Origin: RGIG8745 sp964554265
GTDB taxonomy: Bacteria; Bacteroidota; Bacteroidia; Bacteroidales; Bacteroidaceae
NCBI GenBank assembly: GCA_964554265.1
Contig: CAZKOB010000059.1
Span: 1-20,526, forward strand
Length of the DNA stretch: 20,526 nt
Direction of reading: 5' to 3'
Part shown: positions 1 to 6,661 of the stretch, piece after piece
Numbering within the stretch: position 1 is the first letter of the stretch
How the letters are laid out: every line of letters starts with the position of its first letter
Translations under genes and position numbers: made by a program
The notes under the pieces: generated by a model
Seen by the model: only the letters and a program-made list of their open reading frames with translations
Told to the model about the DNA's origin: nothing
Databases searched by the model: none

Positions 1-1
1 G

Positions 2-91
2 CGACTAACCGATGACATGACGGAGGAGCAACTCGAAGACCTACTCCCATACAACGAGGGTGTGTCAAAATTCATTTTTTTGAAAAGATGA
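2..91 (+). pseudogene. Possible gene fragment entering from the left edge
   Basis: An open frame runs from base 2 to a TGA at 89-91. Its first part reads like the end of a real protein (TEEQLEDLLPYN). It then runs straight into the terminal repeat of the small element at 56-238, which supplies the stop. Just beyond the element (from about 239) another short open stretch, HPTRRHISDGYKKSA, ends in a stop. The two pieces could be one gene interrupted by the element, but this cannot be shown without upstream sequence. No family is assigned. Confidence 0.22.
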
Positions 92-238
92 ACTTATAAT
101 TTGAAATTAGAACATCCTAAAAGACTAAAGAAAGGGGCATATCATTACTCAATACAGAGCTTGATACGCCCCTATTTAAGTATTGTAGTTACAATCTGTA
201 ACTTTTGGGAGTAGTCATTTTCATTTTGACACACCCTC
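56..238. mobile_element. MITE-like element with 15-bp terminal inverted repeats
   Basis: GAGGGTGTGTCAAAA at 56-70 is matched exactly by its reverse complement at 224-238, bounding about 183 bp with no credible gene. Inside, arms 133-144 and 162-173 form a 12-bp stem with one mismatch. Short length, terminal repeats and no transposase fit a miniature element or an internally deleted insertion sequence. No clear target-site duplication is visible on either side, so the exact ends are uncertain by a few bases. Confidence 0.6.
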
Positions 239-330
239 ATCCCACCAGACGGCATATTTCGGATGGATACAAAAAGTCAGCTTAACTCAGAAGATTACGT
301 TACAAATCAAACATGCTTTCTCCATACTCA

Positions 331-375
331 AAAGACTTGAATTCTCCATTCATTACAAAGAGAATCCAAGTCTTT
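331..375 (-). terminator. Terminator downstream of rng
   Basis: Arms 331-346 and 360-375 form a 16-bp stem with one mismatch (a G-U pair in the minus-strand RNA) and a 13-nt loop. On the minus strand the stem is followed by a short T run. It lies about 65 bp past the rng stop. A T-rich stretch also follows on the plus strand, so it could act in both directions. Confidence 0.65.
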
Positions 376-440
376 ACTTTTTGTGAATATCAATGCAAAA
401 CAGTCATCACACCTCTTGCGTACATTGCTGCCATGCCTTT

Positions 441-2015
441 TCATTTTGTTTCAATTTCCTCGGTCATATGGATTTCGTTTCCTTTCTTGTCTGTAAACTC
501 ATACTGAAGGAAACCAAGCTTCTGACTTGGTATGACCTTTATCCCGAAACCATATTTCAACTGCCATTTTCTATAAATAGACAATATACCCTGAAATATA
601 TAGGCTGCAACATAAGGGTGTACATAGAGTATGAACTTCTTTATATCAAGATTATTTACAATATAATCAATTTTACTCTCAAGAGTATCTGTAAAGAGAA
701 ATGAGGACTTTATGGAACCTCTTCCGAAACATGTAGGGCACACCTCTTCCACATTGACATCTATGGCAGGACGGACACGCTGACGCGTAATCTGCATGAG
801 ACCAAATTTGCTGAGCGGCAATATATTGTGCTTTGCACGGTCACTCCGCATCAACTCATTCATGCGTTCGTAAAGTTTCTGTCTGTGCTCCGCCGTATCC
901 ATGTCTATGAAGTCTACAACTATTATACCGCCCATGTCCCTGAGACGAAGTTGTCTGGCAAGTTCTTCTGCTGCCCCCATATTGACTTCAAATGCATTGG
1001 CTTCCTGTCCTTCAACACCGCGGTATCTGTTGCCACTATTGACATCTACGACATGCAATGCCTCTGTATGCTCTATAATAAGATATGCTCCCTTCTTATA
1101 GCTTACAGTTTTTCCAAATCCGGACTTTATTTGCTTTGTCACGGAGAAGTTGTCAAATATAGGAACTTCCCCCTTATAAAGCTTGACTATACTTGTCCGT
1201 TCTGGCGCTATAAGAGAAACATATCGCTTAACTTCATTGAAAACATCTGCATCGTTGACATATATGTTTTCATAAGAAGGATTGAACAAATCGCGTAACA
1301 TAGAGACTGTACGCCCCGTTTCTTCATGAGCAAGTACCGGAAGCTTGGCCGCCTGTTGTATCTTCACAAGACTGTCATTCCAATTTTCCAGAAGTACCGA
1401 AAGTTCATTGTTCAGTTCCGCCGCCCTTTTACCTTCTGCCACAGTACGCACTATAACCCCAAAGTTTTTCGGTTTGATGCTCTGTATAAGCTGCTTCAAC
1501 CGTACTCTTTCTTCCTTCGACTTTATTTTGGAAGAAACGGAAACCTTGTCATTAAAAGGTATCAATACCAGAAATCGCCCAGCAAACGAAATTTCTCCTG
1601 TCAGTCGTGGTCCCTTCGTACTTATAGGTTCCTTAGTTATTTGCACCATGACCTCCTGTCCCAGTTCAAGTACACTTTGTATACTTCCGTCCTTAGGAAG
1701 TTCAGAATGTCGTGCAGCTTTTTCCATTATGGCAAGTTTTTTCTTGTCACTTGCCACTTGCTTTACATACTTTTCTAACGAGAGGAATTGTGAACCTAAA
1801 TCTTGATAATGCAAGAATGCTTCGCGTTCATGACCGACATCCACAAAACACGCATTCAGTCCGGGCATTATTTTCTTAACCTTTCCTGCGTAAATATTAC
1901 CAACAGAGTACTTTGAGTCCTGCCCATCTTTCTGAAACTCCACGAGTTTCTGATCTTCGAGCAAAGCTATTGTAACCTCCTTTGGTTGTACGTCGATAAT
2001 CAGTTCGCTTGTCAT
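441..2015 (-). CDS. rng: Ribonuclease G/E family endoribonuclease
   Basis: Single-strand endoribonuclease of the RNase E/G family, acting in rRNA and mRNA processing in the cytoplasm. The 524-residue protein is RNase G-sized and lacks the long C-terminal scaffold of E. coli RNase E. An S1 RNA-binding domain lies at about residues 37-130 (VGNIYAGKVKKIMPGLNACF). The catalytic DNase I-like region has the magnesium-binding aspartates D324 (VVDVNSG) and D368 (VVDFIDMD). The zinc-link CPTC motif is at 426-429, where two subunits join through one zinc ion. The gene follows HU and the small basic protein in the same direction, but a terminator-like hairpin lies between them. A second hairpin (2031-2056) sits in its leader. 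The ATG at 2015 gives a family-typical N-terminus (MTSELIIDVQ). Confidence 0.95.
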   Translation of the reverse strand: MTSELIIDVQPKEVTIALLEDQKLVEFQKDGQDSKYSVGNIYAGKVKKIMPGLNACFVDVGHEREAFLHYQDLGSQFLSLEKYVKQVASDKKKLAIMEKAARHSELPKDGSIQSVLELGQEVMVQITKEPISTKGPRLTGEISFAGRFLVLIPFNDKVSVSSKIKSKEERVRLKQLIQSIKPKNFGVIVRTVAEGKRAAELNNELSVLLENWNDSLVKIQQAAKLPVLAHEETGRTVSMLRDLFNPSYENIYVNDADVFNEVKRYVSLIAPERTSIVKLYKGEVPIFDNFSVTKQIKSGFGKTVSYKKGAYLIIEHTEALHVVDVNSGNRYRGVEGQEANAFEVNMGAAEELARQLRLRDMGGIIVVDFIDMDTAEHRQKLYERMNELMRSDRAKHNILPLSKFGLMQITRQRVRPAIDVNVEEVCPTCFGRGSIKSSFLFTDTLESKIDYIVNNLDIKKFILYVHPYVAAYIFQGILSIYRKWQLKYGFGIKVIPSQKLGFLQYEFTDKKGNEIHMTEEIETK

Positions 2016-2030
2016 TATACTCTTTTTTTT

Positions 2031-2056
2031 CCTGAATCAGACCTCCTTTATTCAGG
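2031..2056 (-). promoter_or_regulatory. Leader hairpin 15 bp upstream of rng
   Basis: On the minus strand CCTGAAT (2056-2050) pairs perfectly with ATTCAGG (2037-2031) around a 12-nt loop containing AGGAGG. An A8 run and the rng ATG follow. The AGGAGG lies about 26 nt from the ATG, too far to be its ribosome-binding site. The run after the hairpin is A, not T, so this is not a terminator for the rng strand. A role in mRNA stability or self-control is inference, prompted by the known autoregulation of E. coli rne through its 5' leader. Confidence 0.4.
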
Positions 2057-2083
2057 ATAGGTTCAAAATATCTTTACAAAAAA

Positions 2084-2145
2084 AAGAACAAACCATAAAG
2101 CTTAAATCTCTGTTGTTATAGAGTATGCTCTAAAAGTTTGTTCTT
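2084..2145 (-). terminator. Terminator or attenuator between the small basic gene and rng
   Basis: On the minus strand AAGAACAAAC (2145-2136) pairs exactly with GTTTGTTCTT (2093-2084). The pair encloses a loop that can itself pair through AGAG and CTCT, and a long T run follows. This is a good intrinsic terminator for the HU-small protein transcript. Any rng transcription from upstream would have to read through it. Confidence 0.65.
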
Positions 2146-2242
2146 AATCTCTTCGCCTGAGAAAGACGATAGAATGAGAGCTGAACTCCATGTTTCTGTC
2201 CGGAATCACCAACTATGACACCGAAAACAGAATCCCTGAATC

Positions 2243-2332
2243 TCACTTGCTCTTATGACGATTCTTTCTCAGTCTTTTCTTACGCTTATGCGTAGAAATC
2301 TTGTGTCTTTTCTTTTTCTTACCGTTTGGCAT
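2243..2332 (-). CDS. Small, highly basic 29-residue conserved protein, possibly ribosome-associated
   Basis: ATG at 2332-2330 opens a 29-codon frame ending in TGA at 2245-2243. The protein starts MPNGKKKKRHK and is almost wholly Lys, Arg and His, with KRKKRLRKNRHKSK at its end. Very similar tiny proteins are conserved across Bacteroidetes and are often unannotated or called hypothetical. The composition resembles bTHX-type ribosomal peptides, so ribosome or RNA binding is a fair inference but is not shown here. It lies 39 bp after HU in the same direction and upstream of the terminator at 2084-2145, so it is probably co-transcribed with HU. Confidence 0.8.
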   Translation of the reverse strand: MPNGKKKKRHKISTHKRKKRLRKNRHKSK

Positions 2333-2371
2333 AGTCGTTGATTTTTAAGAATGTTTATAATTTTCACTATA

Positions 2372-2647
2372 TTATTTCTGAAGAGAGTTGACAAAAGTCT
2401 TTGCCGGCTTAAATGCAGGAATATTGTGCTCCGGAATTATCAAAGTCGTATTTTGGGAAATATTTCTTGCCGTTTTCTGAGCCCTTTTTTTCACAATGAA
2501 ACTTCCGAACCCACGGAGGTAAACGTTCTCTTCATTTGCCAAAGAAATCTTTACAGCATCCATGAATGCCTCAACTGTAGTAAGTACATTTTGTTTGTCA
2601 ATACCGGTTTTCTTTGAAATCTCGTTTACGATGTCTGCTTTAGTCAT
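2372..2647 (-). CDS. HU-family DNA-binding protein
   Basis: Nucleoid-associated protein that binds and bends DNA as a dimer. At 91 residues it has the full family length. Two N-terminal helices (about 3-38, TKADIVNEISKKTG) are followed by the beta-sheet signature RGFGSF at 45-50. The basic DNA-embracing arm spans about 51-78, and the closing segment IPAFKPAKTF (76-85) is conserved. IHF and HU subunits are hard to separate by eye, so only the family is given. A strong Bacteroidetes promoter lies about 75-105 bp upstream. The small basic gene follows 39 bp downstream. Confidence 0.95.
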   Translation of the reverse strand: MTKADIVNEISKKTGIDKQNVLTTVEAFMDAVKISLANEENVYLRGFGSFIVKKRAQKTARNISQNTTLIIPEHNIPAFKPAKTFVNSLQK

Positions 2648-2723
2648 TGTAGTTTATGAGTTTTTGTTATTAAATTTTTCTGTTTCACAGGTTTAAGTCA
2701 ATACTTAGCTGTCATTCGGGGTG

Positions 2724-2754
2724 CAAATATAATATTTTCTTTGCACTCGCAAAA
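2724..2754 (-). promoter_or_regulatory. Promoter of the HU gene
   Basis: On the minus strand TTTG (2753-2750) is followed after 18 bp by TATATTTG (2731-2724). This matches the Bacteroidetes primary sigma consensus TTTG/TAnnTTTG. It leaves a leader of about 70 nt before the HU ATG. Confidence 0.7.
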
Positions 2755-2863
2755 ATATTTCAAACGTAAAAAATTGAAAAAGGTTATTTAACATCCTGTT
2801 TTTTAAGTTCTGTTTGAAAACAGACAAATGCACATGTATATATCAAGATTCAAAACAAACGAA

Positions 2864-2918
2864 GAGGCTACACCGAATTTCATGGACACAAAAAATCCAT
2901 TCCAATTTTTTGAGCCTC
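2864..2918 (-). terminator. Possible terminator after the DUF3332 gene
   Basis: GAGGCT (2864-2869) and AGCCTC (2913-2918) can pair, with an A-rich/T-rich inner pairing between them. On the minus strand a T-rich stretch follows. The stem is short, so the call is tentative. The rest of 2648-3005 shows no gene. Confidence 0.35.
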
Positions 2919-3005
2919 ATGCTGTCTGTTTCTGCCAAGCATCATCAGTTGCAATCCGCCTCCTGTGTTTCTTCCTAAAATTCATGTAAACAATCTGCAA
3001 CGAGC

Positions 3006-3587
3006 TTATCTGTCCGCCATATCAAAGAATGAATCATATCGGCTTACAGCCTGTTGGGCAAGTTCCACACCCAAGGCATCCGGAGTGACCGTAAGTGTAC
3101 GTCCGTCACGCATATTAAGCGTCACCGAACCATCATCATTCATTTTCATCAATTCATAAAGTTCACCATTAAGTTCTGCATTCCAAGTCTTTTTCTTTTC
3201 ATCAAATATGAGTTTGCACTCTTCGTTGCGCGTCTCGTCCAATATTGTATACCCCTTCTTAGTACGTGTAACGACAAAAATATCTCCATTACTTCCTTTC
3301 ATTCTTTTGGTTTCGCCAACTTCAGCTACAGCCGCACCATTCTTTCCGCTCCAAAACTCGATGGAGTTGAACACAAGACCGTCTGCAAGATAACACACTT
3401 CATACACAGGAATAATGTGCAGACATATAAAGACAAGTTCGTTGACAAACTTGTCTTTACTTATACCTCGGTTCCATGTCACCACTTTGTTAAACATAGG
3501 AAAAGTGCCGATACATGAGGAGAACAAAATACTTGTTCCTACCACAGATGCCAACATTTTGGCTTTCAGATTTTTCATTTGCTTCAT
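3006..3587 (-). CDS. DUF3332 family lipoprotein
   Basis: A 193-residue exported protein of unknown function. The N-terminus is basic, then hydrophobic, with a lipobox-like LFSSC ending at Cys25, so it is probably a lipoprotein. The next segment (FNKVVTWNRGISKDKFVNE) and the hydrophobic stretch running into NSIEFWSG (about residues 50-80) are the usual DUF3332 pattern. The C-terminal half is beta-rich and carries acidic and glycine turns. It starts 37 bp after the GH73 gene in the same direction, so the two are likely one transcript. No biochemical role is known to me for the family. Confidence 0.85.
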   Translation of the reverse strand: MKQMKNLKAKMLASVVGTSILFSSCIGTFPMFNKVVTWNRGISKDKFVNELVFICLHIIPVYEVCYLADGLVFNSIEFWSGKNGAAVAEVGETKRMKGSNGDIFVVTRTKKGYTILDETRNEECKLIFDEKKKTWNAELNGELYELMKMNDDGSVTLNMRDGRTLTVTPDALGVELAQQAVSRYDSFFDMADR

Positions 3588-3624
3588 TTTTTAGCATTAA
3601 ACATAGATTTTTATTTATAGCGGC

Positions 3625-4533
3625 TCACCTTACTTTCAAAAGATCACCTTCTACCGGAACATAATCCGATTTCTTGAAATTTTTTTTGTAAAGCCCCGAC
3701 ACATTTATAGCATAGAGCTGCGAAATTGAATACATAGATTCTCCGGCTTTGACCTTGTGCCAATATGTCCTTCCATATTGCCTGTCAGCCTTCTTCTTTT
3801 TCTTCTCCATATATACAAAGCTCCCTACTGCAAGCGGCATGGACTCATCCGCTTCATTGTATTTCAGAAGTTTCCGTTTCGGAACTGACATTTCCCGGGC
3901 TATAGACTCCCAGGTATCCGTTTCTCCTGCCACGACATACATCACACCGTTGTTTTTCTGTATCCTGTGCGCATTAAACACAACATCTTCATACACCCTC
4001 ACAGCCGGCATGCCATACTCGTCCTCATCATAACGATGCAGTTCATAAGTATCTATTATCGCTATCAGACGCTCTGCATACGAAGGATTCGTGGCATAGC
4101 CGCAAGCCTTTAATCCTCGCGCCCAAGCCTTATAATCAAGAGGATCGAGCGAAAAAAGACATTTATATCTGTCTCTGAGCAAGAATTTTGAATGGTCCTC
4201 ATAGCTGTCGCGAACAGATTTATAGACTCTGAAACATTCTTTCGGTTTGTCATCATTATGCCTTGTGGTGGAACCGTTCCAGCCACTGCCACATTTTATA
4301 CCGAAATGGTTATTGGAACGCCGGGCCAACCGCCCACTTCCTGCGCCACTTTCCAGAATACCTTGAGCAAGAGTTATACTTGCCGGAATATGGTGCTCGC
4401 GCATCTGTTCTATCGCAAGTTCCTTGTATTGTTCTATATATTTCTGGTATGACAAGTTTTTACGGACTTGGGCAGATACACTTACAGCCACAACAGCCGT
4501 AAGAAAAGACAACAAATACTTCCGATTCATCAC
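3625..4533 (-). CDS. GH73 glucosaminidase with C-terminal LysM-like repeats
   Basis: Predicted peptidoglycan hydrolase of the FlgJ/LytG glucosaminidase type, cutting the glycan backbone in the periplasm. A signal peptide covers about residues 1-21 (cleavage after VSVSA). The glucosaminidase domain spans about 28-165, with the catalytic-type glutamate E61 in ILESGAGSGRLA. Family-typical NNHFGIKC (74-81), the YxS segment FRVYKSVRDSYEDHS (101-115) and YATNPSYAERL (146-156) follow. Two LysM-like units, about 197-243 and 257-302, would anchor the enzyme to the cell wall. The start could be either of two adjacent Met codons. The gene is first in a probable operon with the DUF3332 gene. Confidence 0.92.
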   Translation of the reverse strand: MMNRKYLLSFLTAVVAVSVSAQVRKNLSYQKYIEQYKELAIEQMREHHIPASITLAQGILESGAGSGRLARRSNNHFGIKCGSGWNGSTTRHNDDKPKECFRVYKSVRDSYEDHSKFLLRDRYKCLFSLDPLDYKAWARGLKACGYATNPSYAERLIAIIDTYELHRYDEDEYGMPAVRVYEDVVFNAHRIQKNNGVMYVVAGETDTWESIAREMSVPKRKLLKYNEADESMPLAVGSFVYMEKKKKKADRQYGRTYWHKVKAGESMYSISQLYAINVSGLYKKNFKKSDYVPVEGDLLKVR

Positions 4534-4626
4534 TAATTATAATACCTATTTTGGAAATCCTTCAACAATGCCATCCCGACATACCATTTGCAACAGCATA
4601 CAGGATTGCGTTACTGAAGAATGATG

Positions 4627-4663
4627 CAAAGATAGATAAAACACGAGATTTTACACTGTCAAA
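4627..4663 (-). promoter_or_regulatory. Promoter of the GH73-DUF3332 operon
   Basis: On the minus strand TATCTTTG (4634-4627) matches the TAnnTTTG element exactly. The nearest TTTG (4663-4660) is 25 bp upstream, at or beyond the long end of the usual spacing. The leader would be about 85 nt. Confidence 0.5.
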
Positions 4664-4691
4664 ATGAAGAATTTATTTTTTCTTTAAAAGT

Positions 4692-4820
4692 ATGGCTATA
4701 ATTGAAACGATAAAACAGACAAAATGGAAACAAAGCCATGAAAAAGATATTTTGAAAATGGGTCATGCACCTCAAATAATGGTATACCATGATGACGAAA
4801 TTTTGCTCTTTAAAATTTAA
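4692..4820 (+). CDS. Possible 42-residue ORF, unrecognised
   Basis: An ATG-started frame reads MAIIETIKQTKWKQ and continues to HDDEILLFKI before TAA. The amino-acid mix looks protein-like, but there is no clear ribosome-binding site, no partner gene and no recognisable family. It may be a chance frame or the surviving piece of a lost gene. Confidence 0.18.
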   Translation: MAIIETIKQTKWKQSHEKDILKMGHAPQIMVYHDDEILLFKI

Positions 4821-4972
4821 CAGAGCTATTTTGCTCACAAAATTCGCTTAAGCAAACACCGCACAAAAGCCGACTTATCCATATTCGAAATAAGCAGTCT
4901 GTTCCATGTTGTTTTTGAATATTCTATCCCAAATACAGTATTTCATAAGCTCTCCTGACTTTCGTCATCGTG

Positions 4973-5210
4973 TCACAAAAAATTCTCATCGAAAAGTTCC
5001 GCTGTTCTTTGATGTCTTTTCATGAGCATTGTCCTGCTTATGCCCCTTGTTTTACGGAAACTGTATCTGTATTGTCACGCCGGTTTGGGCAAGAGATAAA
5101 ACTTTATCTACGCTCATTTTTATGTCTGTAATTTTCACTACCCTCTCCGGTTCCTTGTATGCTTTCAATGCAACGGAGCAAATACAGATGTAAGCTTCCA
5201 AACCGTCATA
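4973..5210 (-). pseudogene. C-terminal remnant of an IS1634/IS4-like transposase, frameshifted
   Basis: One minus-strand frame is open from 5210 to a TAA at 5052 and encodes about 52 residues including EAYICICSVALKAYKE and MSVDKVLSLAQTGVTIQIQ. These resemble the 'RIEAHICI...' and following C-terminal segments of DDE transposases of the IS1634/IS4 group. A one-base shift near 5056 opens the next frame, which continues in register as RTMLMKRHQRTAELFDENFL to a TGA at 4975-4973, as a transposase tail would. The catalytic core is missing upstream, where a TAG and an inverted repeat begin. Family assignment is from remembered motifs, not a search. Confidence 0.5.
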
Positions 5211-5258
5211 CTATCTATTTATCATAAATTATGGGCTTTTTTTTGACAAGTAGATAGT
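5210..5258. repeat. Inverted repeat at the broken end of the transposase remnant
   Basis: ACTATCTA (5210-5217) is repeated inverted as TAGATAGT (5251-5258). Between them lies CATAAATTATGGGCTTTTTT, close to the outer edge of repeat family B (20229-20250). The transposase reading frame stops exactly here, so this looks like a junction between two repeat fragments. Confidence 0.4.
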
Positions 5259-6133
5259 GCGACAGTAGGAATAACCAAGCTGATTTATGAGGTAACTATT
5301 CAGCCAAAGGCTGATATGCCAATAATTGATAATCAATAACTTAGTAAAGCAATATGATAAATCAACAACGAAAAAACAATATTTTATGAAATTATATAGA
5401 TTGTGGTTGTTGTAAGTGGCTGAAAATCAACAAATGTTTTGACTGAATGGTTACCTTTCAGACCTTTCTTGATAAAAATCCATAATTTTTCATGTATCTG
5501 TATCCCCAGCAGATTGTAAATTCGATGATTACGCATGATTACATACAAAAAGCGTGGAGATCGTGCCTGTTGCCCGTTCCACGTCTTGAGGCTCTCGCAT
5601 TGCCCGATGTTGTTGAACGAGCAACGCGAAACCCACGCCGATGAGTTTATATAATTATCCCTACCCATCACTACACCATACACACACTATTGTACGAATA
5701 CAATAATGGCATACAGGCATGAAGATAAGGATGCCTATAAAAACATCCCATGAGCATTCACCGTTGCTATGTTCATGACAACATCTGAAACTTGCGAGAT
5801 TCCAAGACGTCAAGAACAAAGCGCATGCAAACGCTTTCTATATAAACACATTCAGCCTACTCTATATTTAAATATAATAAGAAGTCTGTGAGAACACTCG
5901 CTTGAAATACAAGTTCTCGTGTATCCGCCATTCTGGATATGCTAAAAAATCTATGATTTCTATGTAAAATCCTACCTCCCCCTCTTTTCCTTGATGACCT
6001 TTGTCATTTATAAGAAACTGTTTGGGGCTTTGTAGCGGATACTTCTGTACGAAATGCAACATTTTTTGGATGACTGCACCGGAAATTTGAAATTACCCTT
6101 CTGAAAAATCAATTTCACTGCATTGTTTTCTTA
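5259..6133. other. Gene-poor spacer with one doubtful ORF
   Basis: No gene can be supported. A minus-strand frame at 5384-5683 (99 codons) has no recognisable family and unconvincing composition. Its stretch RIYNLLGIQIHEKLW faintly recalls the C-terminal tails of secreted Bacteroidales proteins. A 64-codon minus frame at 5868-6062 is also unrecognised. Both could be relics or chance. Confidence 0.3.
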
Positions 6134-6225
6134 AATCCACACTGCTGATTGTAAAATCAGCAATGTGGATTATATAATCAGCAGTGCAGTTTTTATAATC
6201 AGCAGTGCAGATTATAAAAATCAGT
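6134..6225. repeat. 17-bp hairpin followed by direct repeats
   Basis: Arms 6134-6150 and 6155-6171 pair over 17 bp with one mismatch around a GTAA loop. TATAATCAGCAGTGCAG then occurs at 6173-6189 and again at 6194-6210 (period 21). A weaker third copy (AATCAGTGCGG) lies at about 6218-6228. The hairpin arms carry the same AATCAGCA core. The cluster ends about 340 bp before the promoter of the ATPase operon. Confidence 0.6.
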
Positions 6226-6508
6226 GCGGTGAAAACGACTTTTCAGTGAGGCAAAATTAATTTTCAACAGGCTGCAACACAATGAGTTTCAACATTCTAC
6301 AGGAACAAATCGGCTTGAGCTGAAATCCAAAATCCGTTCAAAACTAAAAACAACAGATTTCAGGTGTGGCACAACAGCAAGACAATCCTAACGGATGAAG
6401 CATGTCACGAGATGCGAGAAGCCGTATTTTTTTGAAGAACACAAGCAAAAACGACTTTACCGTCCGCTTTTTAATGCATTAAATCGAACTCACGTAATAT
6501 ATATGTGG

Positions 6509-6545
6509 GCAACCGCTAACTTTTGAGAAAATTTGGTGCGGTTGC
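6509..6545. other. Hairpin just upstream of the ATPase operon promoter
   Basis: GCAACCGC (6509-6516) pairs with GCGGTTGC (6538-6545) around a 21-nt loop, ending 20 bp before the -33 element. It could be a binding site or the end of an upstream repeat. The sequence just to its left (6484-6499) matches the end motif of repeat family A. Confidence 0.4.
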
Positions 6546-6564
6546 TCTGAGGAAACAACGCTGT

Positions 6565-6596
6565 TTTGCATAAATCATTTATTTTCTGTAATTTTG
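6565..6596 (+). promoter_or_regulatory. Promoter of the ATPase-nuclease operon
   Basis: TTTG (6565-6568) and TAATTTTG (6589-6596) are separated by 20 bp, a full match to the Bacteroidetes consensus. Transcription would start near 6603, leaving a leader of about 60 nt before the ATPase ATG. Confidence 0.7.
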
Positions 6597-6661
6597 TGCC
6601 GAACCTTTTTATTTGAAAGTGTACTGCACAAGCAGCGAACTCACAAAAAGCAAACAGAATT

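Noticed and set aside
2031..2056. AGGAGG in the rng leader as the ribosome-binding site
   Set aside because: It is about 26 nt from the ATG, too far, and Bacteroidetes seldom rely on Shine-Dalgarno pairing.
5384..5683. A 99-codon minus-strand ORF as a real gene
   Set aside because: No promoter, ribosome-binding site, family or neighbour supports it. A faint likeness to a secreted-protein tail is not enough.
6134..6228. CRISPR array
   Set aside because: Only two exact 17-bp repeats with a 4-bp gap and no spacers of normal length; no cas genes in the window.
6368..6447. Possible remnant of a REP-associated transposase (FQVWHNSKTILTDEACHEM)
   Set aside because: The likeness is to a short, loosely remembered motif. 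There is no HUH site and the frame is too short to judge.
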